Source: Pseudarthrobacter sulfonivorans (lineage in GTDB: Bacteria > Actinomycetota > Actinomycetes > Actinomycetales > Micrococcaceae). Taken from it: a stretch of DNA of 64,000 nt. The notes under the pieces are model-generated. The model was given only the letters and a program-made list of their open reading frames with translations, was not told the origin of the DNA and made no database searches. The stretch covers positions 62,001-126,000 of the forward strand of contig NZ_CP013747.1 of NCBI RefSeq assembly GCF_001484605.1. Reading direction: 5' to 3'. This document shows positions 1 through 7,419 of this stretch, in pieces; positions within the stretch are counted from its first letter, which is position 1, and each line of letters opens with the position of its first letter. The translations under genes were made by a program, and so were the position numbers.

Positions 1-496
1 TGACCTTGGCATCCCTGGCAAGCACGCGCGCAATCTCAAGAAGTTGCATCTCAGCAACTGAGAGTTCCTCAACCGGCGTAGACGGGTTCAGGCCCGCCAG
101 CCCGACGCGCTCAAGAACCGCCACGGCGTTGTCATTCAGCTTGCGGGGGCTCCACCACCAGGGCGCGGCTAGCTGACCGAGCACGAGGTTCTGTGCCACG
201 GTCATCGTTCCGACCGTGCTGAACTCCTGCTGGACGACGGCGATTCCCGCGGCTTGTGACAGCGAGACGCTTGAGATGTTTGCTGGCGTTCCGTCGATCT
301 CGATGGAACCCTTGTCGGGTGAGACGAGGCCTGAGATGACCTTGACGATCGTGCTCTTGCCTGCGCCGTTCTCGCCCAACAGGGCCATGACCTCGCCGGC
401 TCGGAGCTCGAAGTGCACGTCCGACAGGGCGTTCACTGCTCCGTAAGACTTGAAGATGCCGCTCGCCTTAAGGCGGAGGGGAGTGCTTCCAGTCAT
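1..496 (-). CDS. Sugar ABC transporter ATP-binding protein (N-terminal part)
   Basis: This is the ATPase subunit of a ribose/xylose-type sugar importer, cut by the left edge so that about 165 residues are present. The protein begins MTGSTPLRLKASG. It shows a Walker A motif GENGAGKST near residue 38 and the ABC signature region LSVAEMQ near residue 145, as in RbsA/MglA-type proteins, which normally carry two ATPase domains in about 500 residues. The ATG at 496 follows a CCGAGGAG ribosome site. It lies downstream of the binding-protein gene on the same strand, separated by a strong hairpin, so the two form one import operon whose permease is probably outside the window. The sugar cannot be named from sequence. 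Confidence 0.9.
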   Translation of the reverse strand, partial: MTGSTPLRLKASGIFKSYGAVNALSDVHFELRAGEVMALLGENGAGKSTIVKVISGLVSPDKGSIEIDGTPANISSVSLSQAAGIAVVQQEFSTVGTMTVAQNLVLGQLAAPWWWSPRKLNDNAVAVLERVGLAGLNPSTPVEELSVAEMQLLEIARVLARDAKV

Positions 497-549
497 TGGT
501 TTCTCCTCGGTTTACATGGGTGGTGCATAAATGCACACACCGGATAGGT

Positions 550-596
550 GCGGAGCCTCGGATAGCTCCGTTTGAGGGAGGTATCCGAGGCTCCGC
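550..596 (-). terminator. Intercistronic hairpin between sugar-binding protein and ATPase genes
   Basis: A perfect 15-bp inverted repeat (arms 550-564 and 582-596, starting GCGGAGCCTCGGATA) sits just after the binding-protein stop codon and before the ATPase start. There is no T tract on the transcribed strand, so it is more likely a partial terminator or an RNA-stabilising stem that keeps binding-protein mRNA more abundant than ATPase mRNA. That is a common arrangement in ABC import operons. Confidence 0.7.
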
Positions 597-625
597 GGTT
601 GGAAACGGACTCCAGTTGTGAGGTC

Positions 626-1780
626 CTATTTGCCCATCAATTTGTCGAACGAGAGGCCCCAGATGTCGAAGGAGGCGTTGTTTTCGGCTGTCACCTGGGG
701 GTTCATCATGTACGTGGCCGTATGCGGGGCCTCGACCTTGAGTTCGGGCTTGTTCGACGAGGATTCAATGGTGACTTCGCCGGGCTGCACCTGACCTGTG
801 GCGATGTACTGGGCAGCGGTCCGAACGACGAGTGCGCCCTCGATCACGGGAGACTGCAGGGTAGCCGACCAGATCTTGCCGCTGCGCAGGTTCGTCATGT
901 CGCCGGAAGAGGTTCCGGTGATCAGGATGACGTCCTTTCCCGGCTTCAGCCCGTTTTGCTCCAGCGCCTGCACGACACCATTGGCTACGTCATTGCTGTG
1001 TGCATACACGATGTCGATGCCCTGTCCAAGGAAGCGCGGAATGACCTGGCTGGCTGCTTTGAAACCGCCCTGAGCGTCAACGGTCGGGGTGGGTTCGACG
1101 GCGAGCACATTGAACGCGCCGGGCGTGGCTTCCGCGAAGGCTTTCTCTCGGTCGTCACCAGCGGCGTACCCGGCAGTGAACCGGATCTCTACCACGTTAG
1201 GCTTGCCATCGGGCCCGTGAAATTTGACCGCTTCAGCCTTGAGCTTCTCGACGGCGGCAAGAGCGTTTAGTGCGGCTTCCTTGCCGATGCCCGTGTCCGA
1301 GACCCCCGCGTATGCTTTCACGTATTTGGACGCCTCGGGGGTGACCAGGTTGTTGAACTGGATGACCGGTGCCTGCGCAGAAAGCAGGCGAATTGAGTTC
1401 GTTGCGGCCGCGGCGCCGGCCGGCCACATCAAGACTGCGGCCGCACGCTCACCGGTGGCGAGCCACTCCTGGACCTGCTGATCCTGCTCAGTTTGGTCCC
1501 AGTTATTCTCCACAATGTTGACGGTGTAATTGAGGGACTTTGCTTCGTCCTTGATTGACTGGGAGGCAGCCGCCAGATAAACGTTCGAGGTCGAAGGCAT
1601 GAAAACCTTCAAAAGAGCGCCACCGCCATCTATGCTTCCAGTGCCGGCAGCTTGGGTGCCGACGTTGGCGCCCGGAGAAGGATTGCCGTTAGTGCCGCAA
1701 GCGGCAGTAGTGGTAATTAGACCGGCAGCCAAAACCGCGGCAGCGATTTTTCTCCATGTAGCCAGATACGGATGATGCAT
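626..1780 (-). CDS. Sugar ABC transporter substrate-binding lipoprotein
   Basis: This 384-residue periplasmic-binding-protein-type (Peripla_BP_4 / ribose-binding-like) lipoprotein captures a solute outside the membrane for the ABC importer encoded just downstream. The N-terminus has a basic and hydrophobic stretch ending in TTTAACGTNG, a lipobox with the lipidated cysteine near residue 28. Further features are a two-lobe domain with DQQVQEWLATGERAAAVLMWPAG and VYAHSNDVANGVVQALEQNG segments typical of this fold. It is the first visible gene of a minus-strand operon with the ATPase at 1-496. The ligand is unknown. Compared with the catabolic genes to the right, it probably belongs to an unrelated sugar locus. 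Confidence 0.88.
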   Translation of the reverse strand: MHHPYLATWRKIAAAVLAAGLITTTAACGTNGNPSPGANVGTQAAGTGSIDGGGALLKVFMPSTSNVYLAAASQSIKDEAKSLNYTVNIVENNWDQTEQDQQVQEWLATGERAAAVLMWPAGAAAATNSIRLLSAQAPVIQFNNLVTPEASKYVKAYAGVSDTGIGKEAALNALAAVEKLKAEAVKFHGPDGKPNVVEIRFTAGYAAGDDREKAFAEATPGAFNVLAVEPTPTVDAQGGFKAASQVIPRFLGQGIDIVYAHSNDVANGVVQALEQNGLKPGKDVILITGTSSGDMTNLRSGKIWSATLQSPVIEGALVVRTAAQYIATGQVQPGEVTIESSSNKPELKVEAPHTATYMMNPQVTAENNASFDIWGLSFDKLMGK

Positions 1781-2113
1781 TTTCTATGCTCCTTTGAATA
1801 GAGTGGGTTCGGGCTCGAAATGCAGGAGAGGTATCAAGAGTTTTGTGTTGTGGGCAACGCCAGTTCATTTCACGTCCATCAGAGCCTCATTGGGCAAGTG
1901 GGCGTGTTCCTGACCTGTTCCCAGGACTTGCCCGAGTTATTGGATTCTTGCTTAGAAACCGGCGCGACCCGCTCCGTGTACAGAACTTGAACACGTTACG
2001 TCCAGCTGTTCAGCGTCGCCTCATCAGAGCGCCGGCGCCGGATGAAGGGCCTTGCGAGCGGCTGTGCGGCCGTATGGTTTTGTGAGACAGCTTGATGGGA
2101 GCCTCGCGTTCAG
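1781..2113. other. Intergenic region without a supported gene
   Basis: About 330 bases between the sugar-binding-protein gene and the transposase fragment. It must hold the leftward promoter of the ABC operon. A short open frame at 1843-2085 has no recognisable domain or ribosome site and was not accepted. It may be a boundary between the ABC locus and the inserted catabolic block. Confidence 0.5.
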
Positions 2114-2370
2114 ATGACCACGCGCAGGAAGAAATACGATGCCGCCTTCCGTGAGGAATCGGTTCGGCTGGTTTTGTCCTCGGACCGGCCGGTGAAGGAA
2201 ATCATCGAGGAGATCGGGGTCAAGGAAAGCACGCTGGGGAACTGGACCCCGCGGTACAGGGACAAGGAACAGGTGGCCGCTGTGCCAGCTGAGGACCGGG
2301 GCCCTGTGCCGTGGGACGAGTGCCAGGCAGCTTTGGCCGAAAACGCCAGGCTAAAGGCCGATCACTGCGC
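2114..2370 (+). pseudogene. IS3-type transposase OrfA fragment
   Basis: The reading frame begins MTTRRKKYDAAFREESVRLV and continues with a helix-turn-helix like that of IS3-family OrfA proteins (VKEIIEEIGVKESTLGNW) and the start of the leucine-zipper part (ALAENARLKAD). Family similarity stops there, at roughly 2360. The frame then runs on through unrelated, promoter-like DNA to 2476, which includes the palindrome at 2383-2399. No OrfB, DDE domain or terminal inverted repeats are visible, so this is a 3'-truncated relic of an insertion sequence. It marks a rearrangement point at the left end of the ketone-degradation block. A short domesticated protein is possible but unlikely. Confidence 0.75.
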
Positions 2371-2382
2371 GGCGGCGCTGAC

Positions 2383-2399
2383 TGTTTCACATTGGAACA
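2383..2399. promoter_or_regulatory. 17-bp palindrome upstream of hydrolase-BVMO operon (copy A)
   Basis: The sequence TGTTTCACATTGGAACA is an imperfect palindrome 150 bp upstream of the hydrolase start. It matches 14 of 17 positions with a second palindrome at 17176-17192, which lies in front of the second Baeyer-Villiger gene and next to the divergent AcoR-like regulator gene. The shared form is TGTTYCANATTGGRACA. TGT-N11-ACA-shaped sites suit a dimeric Fis-type helix-turn-helix such as that regulator carries. The assignment is inference. Confidence 0.6.
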
Positions 2400-2549
2400 C
2401 GTGTGCTCTGGATCACATCGCTATTGTTGGACTTAGACGCCGTGGCGGCCATCACATGGGGCGGTCCTGGCAATAAGAAAACAGAGCTCAGACGCGGCAC
2501 CAATCATTCTGGTCCGGAGCCGGTCTGCGACCAGCTGAAGGATGACCCC

Positions 2550-3493
2550 ATGACCACCAACATCTCCGGAATCCCTGGCACCGATCCTGCCGGTTCCGAG
2601 GGCCAGGACGTGCTGCGCGACCTCTACGCCGATTGGTCCCGGATCATGGCGACGACGCCTGACCTGAGCATGCGCCTGTTCCGTTCCATGTTCGACGAGT
2701 GGCACCAGCCAACTGTCGAGCCCGAGGGCGTCACGTACCGCGAGGACACCGTTGGCGGAGTCCCGGGCATCTGGTGCCTGCCCCAGGGGGCGGACAAGAC
2801 CAAGGTCCTCCTGTACACGCACGGCGGCGGATTCGCCGTCGGCTCGGCGGCGAGCCACCGCAAGCTCGCCGCCCACGTCGCCAAGGCGCTCAGCGTCGTG
2901 AGCTTCGTGCTGGACTACCGCCGCGCCCCCGAGTTCCAGCACCCGGCCCAGATCGAGGACGGCGTGGCCGCCTCCGACGCGCTCGTCGCATCCGGCATCG
3001 CCCCGAAGGACATCACCACCATCGGTGACTCGGCCGGCGGCAACCTCGCCATCGCCATCGCCCTGGCCCTCAAGGAACAGGGCAAGGAGGTCCCCGGCCA
3101 CGTGATCGCCTTCTCCCCGTGGCTCGACATGGAGAACAAGAGCGAGACCCTCGTCACCAACAACGACACCGACGCCCTCATCACCCCGGAACTCCTCGAG
3201 GGCATGATCGCCGGCGTCCTGGGCGGAAACATCGACCCGACGACCCCGCTCGCCAACCCGCTGTACGCCGACTTCACCGGCTTCCCGCCGCTGTACATGA
3301 CGGCCGGCAGCGCGCCGAGTCGCTCCTCGACAACGCCACCCGCGTGGGGGAGCGTGCCAAGGCCGCCGGCGTGGACGTGACCGTCGCCATCGGCGAGGGC
3401 CAGCAGCACGTCTACCCGTTCCTGGCCGGCCGGTCCGAGCTGGTGGATCAGGAGCTATCCCGCATCAGCAACTGGTACCACCAGGGCCGCTGA
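2550..3493 (+). pseudogene. Alpha/beta hydrolase (HSL-type esterase/lactonase), frameshifted
   Basis: A hormone-sensitive-lipase-type hydrolase that would, by position next to a cyclohexanone-type monooxygenase, open the lactone product (compare ChnC). The ATG at 2550 (MTTNISGIPGTD) follows GAAGGATG. Visible motifs are the oxyanion-hole HGGGF near residue 92 and the nucleophile motif GDSAGG near residue 160. The frame breaks around 3310-3320. Upstream it reads LYMTAGS, and the natural continuation AESLLDNATRVGERAKAAG, the HVYPF histidine segment and the stop at 3493 are in another frame. One missing base (GGCAGCG-CGCCGAG) would restore an intact protein of about 314 residues. The break falls beside the expected catalytic acid. 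A sequencing error is an alternative to true inactivation. Confidence 0.82.
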
Positions 3494-3550
3494 CCATTTG
3501 CGGCCCCGCGTCGCCGACCAATTATCCATCCACCCACGACCGAGGAAACC

Positions 3551-5203
3551 ATGACCACGCAGACCCATCCCCAGAGCCAGCTCCACCCGCAGACCGTGGG
3601 CGCCATCGTGATCGGCGCGGGCTTTGGCGGCATCTACTCCGTCCACAAGTTCGCCAACGAGCTTGGCCTGTCCGTGATCGGCTTCGACAAGGCAGACGGG
3701 CCCGGCGGGACCTGGTATTGGAACCGCTACCCCGGCGCCCTCTCGGACACGGAGAGCTACCTGTACCGCTACTCGTTCGACAAGGACTTGTTGCAGGACG
3801 ACAAGTGGAAGAACACCTACCTGACCCAGCCGGAGATCCTCGAGTACCTCGAGGGCGTCGTCGACCGCTTCGACCTGCGCCGCCACTTCCGGTTCGGCGC
3901 AAAAAACCAGGTCACCTCCGCCATCTACCTCGACAGCGCGGCCCTGTGGGAGGTGACCACGGAGGGCGGCGACGTGTACCGCGCCAAGTATGTGGTCAAC
4001 GCCGTCGGGCTGCTCTCCGCCATCAATTTCCCGCAATTGCCCGGTCTGCACACGTTCCAGGGCGAGGTCTTCCACACGGGTGCCTGGCCCGAGGGCAAGG
4101 ACCTGACCGGCAAGCGCGTGGGCGTCATCGGCTCCGGCTCCACCGGCACCCAGCTGGTGACCGACCTGGGCTCCAAGGTGAAGCACCTGACGCACTTCAT
4201 CCGTACCCCCCAGTACTCCGTGCCCGTGGGCAAGCGCCCGGTGAGCGAGCAGGATCTCGCCGAGGTCAAGGCAAACTGGGACGGGATCTGGAATCAGGTG
4301 AAGGGCTCCGCCCTGGCCTTCGGTTTCGAGGAGTCCACCACCCCGGTCATGTCCGTCTCCGAGGAAGAGCGCAACCGCATCTACGAGGAGGCCTGGCAGA
4401 AGGGCGGGGGTTTCCGCTTCATGTTCGGCACCTTCGGTGACATCGCCACCGACGAGGAGGCCAATGAGACCGCCGCCGCCTTCATCCGCTCCAAGATCGC
4501 CCAGATCATCAAAGACCCGGAGACAGCGCGCAAGCTGATGCCGACGGGGCTCTACGCCCGTCGCCCGCTGTGCGACGACGGCTTCTACGCCGTCTTCAAC
4601 CGGCCGAACGTGGAGGTCGTCGCGATCAAGGAGAACCCCATCCGCGTGATCACCGAATCGGGAGTGGTGACCGAGGACGACCGGTTGCACGAGTTGGACG
4701 TGTTGGCCTTCGCCACCGGCTTCGACGCTGTGGACGGCAACTACCGGCGCATGGAGGTCCGCGGCCGCGACGGTTTGCACATCAACGACCACTGGCAGGG
4801 CCAGCCGACCAGCTACCTGGGCGTGGCGACTGACAACTTCCCCAACTGGTTCATGGTGCTGGGCCCGAACGGCCCGTTCACGAACCTGCCGCCGAGCATC
4901 GAGACCCAGGTCGAGTGGATCACCGAGCTGGTCAGGTACTCCGAGGACAACGGACTGAAGGCGATCGAGCCCACGGAGCAGACCGTGTCCGACTGGGGCG
5001 ACACCTGCACGGAGCTCGCCAACATGACCGTTTTCACCAAGGTCGACTCGTGGATCTTCGGCGCGAACATCCCGGGCAAGAAGCCCTCAGTGCTGTTCTA
5101 CCTGGGCGGCCTGGGCAACTACCGTTCCATCCTGGGTGACGTCGCCGAGAACGGCTACCGCGGCTTCGAGTTGACGAGGGCCGGGGAACCGGCCACGGCC
5201 TGA
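3551..5203 (+). CDS. chnB: Cyclohexanone-type Baeyer-Villiger monooxygenase (copy 1)
   Basis: This 550-residue flavin- and NADPH-dependent monooxygenase inserts an oxygen atom beside the carbonyl of a cyclic ketone to give a lactone. It has the FAD-binding GAGFGG at residues 22-27, the class signature FQGEVFHTGAWP near 168-180 and the NADP-binding GSGSTG near 194. It also has long stretches found in Acinetobacter cyclohexanone monooxygenase, such as GGGFRFMFGTFGDIAT, FATGFDAVDGNYRRM and MVLGPNGPFTNLPPSIE. Length fits the family (about 540). It follows the hydrolase by 57 bp and precedes an aldehyde dehydrogenase, giving a lactone-forming, lactone-opening and oxidation order. Base use is visibly more GC-rich than in downstream genes, which hints at separate acquisition. 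The true ketone substrate may be cyclohexanone, cyclopentanone or a terpene ketone. Confidence 0.9.
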   Translation: MTTQTHPQSQLHPQTVGAIVIGAGFGGIYSVHKFANELGLSVIGFDKADGPGGTWYWNRYPGALSDTESYLYRYSFDKDLLQDDKWKNTYLTQPEILEYLEGVVDRFDLRRHFRFGAKNQVTSAIYLDSAALWEVTTEGGDVYRAKYVVNAVGLLSAINFPQLPGLHTFQGEVFHTGAWPEGKDLTGKRVGVIGSGSTGTQLVTDLGSKVKHLTHFIRTPQYSVPVGKRPVSEQDLAEVKANWDGIWNQVKGSALAFGFEESTTPVMSVSEEERNRIYEEAWQKGGGFRFMFGTFGDIATDEEANETAAAFIRSKIAQIIKDPETARKLMPTGLYARRPLCDDGFYAVFNRPNVEVVAIKENPIRVITESGVVTEDDRLHELDVLAFATGFDAVDGNYRRMEVRGRDGLHINDHWQGQPTSYLGVATDNFPNWFMVLGPNGPFTNLPPSIETQVEWITELVRYSEDNGLKAIEPTEQTVSDWGDTCTELANMTVFTKVDSWIFGANIPGKKPSVLFYLGGLGNYRSILGDVAENGYRGFELTRAGEPATA

Positions 5204-5225
5204 CGCACCGACACACCGCCGCCGA

Positions 5226-5254
5226 CGGGGCGCCATCACGACGGTGGCGCCCCG
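5226..5254 (+). repeat. Hairpin between BVMO 1 and aldehyde dehydrogenase 1
   Basis: A perfect 10-bp inverted repeat (arms 5226-5235 and 5245-5254, CGGGGCGCCA) lies between the monooxygenase stop and the dehydrogenase start. The second monooxygenase/dehydrogenase pair has a hairpin at the equivalent place (18925-18965). It may adjust the relative expression of the two genes. Confidence 0.55.
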
Positions 5255-5282
5255 CACCACTACCGAAGAAGAGGCACCCGCC

Positions 5283-6731
5283 ATGGGCGTGTACACCACC
5301 ACCAACCCGGCCACCGGGGAAACGGTCAAAACCTTCCCGGAGATCTCGGACGCCGGGCTGCGGGAGCTGATCACGCGTAGCGAAGCGGCCTACCGCTCCT
5401 GGCGGACCACCTCCCTTGATCAGCGCCGGGCCGTCCTGACCCGGGCCGCCGAGATCCACCGGGAGCGGGCCGAGGAGCTCGCCGCGCTGCTGACCCTGGA
5501 GATGGGCAAGCCAGCCGCCCAGGCCCAGGGGGAGGTCGGTCTGGTCGCCTCGATCTACCAGTACTACGCCGACCACGTCCAGGAGTTCATGGCCGATGAG
5601 CACCTGGAGATCTCCGGTCCCGGCACCGCCGTGGTCCGGACCGAGCCGATCGGCCCGCTCGTGGGCATCATGCCGTGGAACTACCCCTACTACCAGGTGG
5701 CCCGCTTCGCGGCCCCGAACATCGCCCTGGGCAACACGATCATCCTCAAACACTCCCGCAACTGCCCCCAGTCAGCCCTGGCCATCGAGCAGGTGCTGAC
5801 CGAGGCCGGGCTGCCGGACGGGGTGTACCTCAACGCGTTCATCTCGTCCGCCCAGGTGGCCGACGCTGTCGCCGATCCGCGGGTCCAGGGCGTCTCCCTG
5901 ACCGGGTCGGAGAAGGCCGGCGCCGCAGTCGCCGAGGTGGCCGGACGGAACCTGACGAAGTGCGTGCTGGAACTCGGCGGCTCGGATCCGTTCATCGTCC
6001 TGGACGATGCGGACCTGGACACCGCGGCCGCCGCCGCCGCCACCGGCCGGCTCACCAACGCAGGCCAGGCCTGCAGCGCGTCCAAGCGCTTCCTGGTGCA
6101 GGCGGGCGTGTACGAGGAGTTCGTCCGCAAGTTCGTGGACCAGATGGCCTCCTGGACTCCGGGCGACCCCACGAGCACCGATACCAAGATCGGGCCGCTG
6201 TCCTCGGCGTCCGCAGCGGAGGAACTGGACGAGCTCGTGAAGGATGCCATCTCCCAGGGCGCCGAGGTGCTGCTCGGCGGCTGCAGGACGGACGGGGACA
6301 GTGCCTACTACCGGCCGACCCTCCTGGGCGGCGTCACCCCCGGGATGCGCGTCTACCGCGAGGAGCTCTTCGGCCCGGCGGGCGTCGTGTACCGCTTCGA
6401 GACCCTCGAGGACGCGATCGAGCTGGCTAACGATTCCCCCTACGGCCTGTCTTCCAGCGTGTTCACCGAAGACGACGAGAAAGCCCAGCAGATCGCGGCG
6501 TCCCTGGAGACCGGAATGGTGTGGATCAACAGCACCAGCAAGAGCGCCGCGGACCTGCCCTTCGGTGGCGTCAAGCGCTCCGGCTTCGGCCGGGAACTGG
6601 GCCGGTTCGGCTTCAACGAGTTCGCCAACAAGAAGATTCAGGTCTATCCGCCGATCATGACCACGAGCTTGCCGGTCACCGAGCCGTCCTCCATGTCCTG
6701 GTGCGCCTGGACAATGTCCTCAAAGGGATAG
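5283..6731 (+). CDS. NAD(P)-dependent aldehyde dehydrogenase 1 with altered C-terminus
   Basis: A short-form succinate-semialdehyde-dehydrogenase-like enzyme, here likely oxidising the omega-oxo acid (for example 6-oxohexanoate) to a dicarboxylate. The start MGVYTTTNPATGE at 5283 is chosen because it aligns with the starts of two paralogues at 7420 and 18991. The catalytic Glu lies in ELGGSD (about residue 230) and the catalytic Cys in GQACSASKRF (about 264). Paralogues end soon after NEFANKK. This one reads NEFANKKIQVYPPIM and continues about 25 residues across the 3' end of a truncated oxidoreductase gene on the other strand. The native stop was therefore lost in a rearrangement near 6640. 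The catalytic core looks intact. Confidence 0.88.
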   Translation: MGVYTTTNPATGETVKTFPEISDAGLRELITRSEAAYRSWRTTSLDQRRAVLTRAAEIHRERAEELAALLTLEMGKPAAQAQGEVGLVASIYQYYADHVQEFMADEHLEISGPGTAVVRTEPIGPLVGIMPWNYPYYQVARFAAPNIALGNTIILKHSRNCPQSALAIEQVLTEAGLPDGVYLNAFISSAQVADAVADPRVQGVSLTGSEKAGAAVAEVAGRNLTKCVLELGGSDPFIVLDDADLDTAAAAAATGRLTNAGQACSASKRFLVQAGVYEEFVRKFVDQMASWTPGDPTSTDTKIGPLSSASAAEELDELVKDAISQGAEVLLGGCRTDGDSAYYRPTLLGGVTPGMRVYREELFGPAGVVYRFETLEDAIELANDSPYGLSSSVFTEDDEKAQQIAASLETGMVWINSTSKSAADLPFGGVKRSGFGRELGRFGFNEFANKKIQVYPPIMTTSLPVTEPSSMSWCAWTMSSKG

Positions 6732-7200
6732 ACGTTCCCGATCGGAACACGCACCTCCCCTGTTGCCACCGCGTCAAGAAATTCCTGCAGGACGGCACCA
6801 GGGAGGTCTTGGGCACCGCCCGAATAGGCGGTGAGCCGCACGCCGTTGGGGATGTAATCAATGGGGTAGAAGTCCGGCACCGTCCACTCGTCCGACAGCA
6901 TGCCTGTAAAGCACACGGTCCCGTGCACCGCGGTGGCCCGAAGTGTGTCGTGCAAGGTCGGCGTTCCAACGAGCTCAACAGCGCCGCCCACACCATCGGG
7001 AAAGATCTCCCGGATCTCTTTGGCGATCCTTCCGGTGTCGATGATGGCGTGGTCTGCCCCAGCGTCGAGTAGTGCCTGCGCCTTCGTGGGGTTCCGGGTG
7101 GTGGCGAGGACGGTGATTCCGCGGCGTTTGGCCAGGACGATGAGCGCCAGGCCAATGGATAACGTACCGCCGCGGATCAGGAGGCTGCAGACGACGTCCG
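6644..7200 (-). pseudogene. Truncated zinc-type NADP-dependent quinone/alcohol oxidoreductase
   Basis: Read on the minus strand, this open frame encodes the C-terminal NAD(P)-binding half of a quinone-oxidoreductase/zinc-binding dehydrogenase: LLIRGGTLSIGLALIVLAKRRG, then DHAIIDTGRIAKEIREIF, GGAVELVGTPTLHDTLRA and a final GKLVVMIGG. About 130 N-terminal residues that would form the GroES-like substrate domain are absent. The frame upstream of LLIRGG (to 7237) has no family resemblance. Its 3' end overlaps the altered end of aldehyde dehydrogenase 1 (tail to tail), so both ends are damaged. It is a relic. Confidence 0.8.
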
Positions 7201-7231
7201 TCGAATCAGAGTGGCGTCCAGGCCACCTGCC

Positions 7232-7355
7232 GTCCAATACCTATTTCACGGAGGATTTATGCAGTTCGCTGCAAATATCTTGTCATTGCAGCGTGCACTC
7301 CCCTTGATGACTATTACGAAATTGTCATCAATAAGCGCCCTAATAAGTATTGGAC
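7232..7355. repeat. 124-bp segment bounded by 14-bp inverted repeats
   Basis: GTCCAATACCTATT at 7232-7245 and its near-perfect reverse complement at 7342-7355 (13 of 14 positions) bound a 124-bp AT-richer stretch that lies exactly between the truncated oxidoreductase and aldehyde dehydrogenase 2. It could be a small non-autonomous element, a pair of regulator half-sites, or both. No target duplication was recognised. Confidence 0.4.
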
Positions 7356-7381
7356 TGTATAGCCGACAGCTGGGATCGTAG
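7259..7381 (+). CDS. Possible 40-residue small ORF
   Basis: An ATG at 7259 is preceded by CACGGAGGATTT, a good ribosome site, and opens a 40-codon frame (MQFAANILSLQRALPLMTIT...) ending at 7381, 38 bp before aldehyde dehydrogenase 2. No family is recognised. It may be a leader peptide, a truncated 5' end of a lost gene, or chance. Its codon use is less GC-biased than that of its neighbours. Confidence 0.25.
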   Translation: MQFAANILSLQRALPLMTITKLSSISALISIGLYSRQLGS

Positions 7382-7419
7382 TCCCTAAGACAAACTGCCT
7401 TCAGAAAGAGTTCAGGACG

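Noticed and set aside
1843..2085. 80-residue ORF upstream of the IS3 fragment
   Set aside because: No ribosome site, no family resemblance, and located in a rearranged boundary region.
2114..2476. Complete insertion sequence
   Set aside because: Only an OrfA-like beginning is present; no OrfB, terminal repeats or target duplication were seen.
3455..4792. 445-residue open frame on the minus strand opposite monooxygenase 1
   Set aside because: It is low-complexity in the manner of antisense frames in GC-rich genes, has no recognisable domain, and lies wholly over well-supported coding sequence on the other strand.
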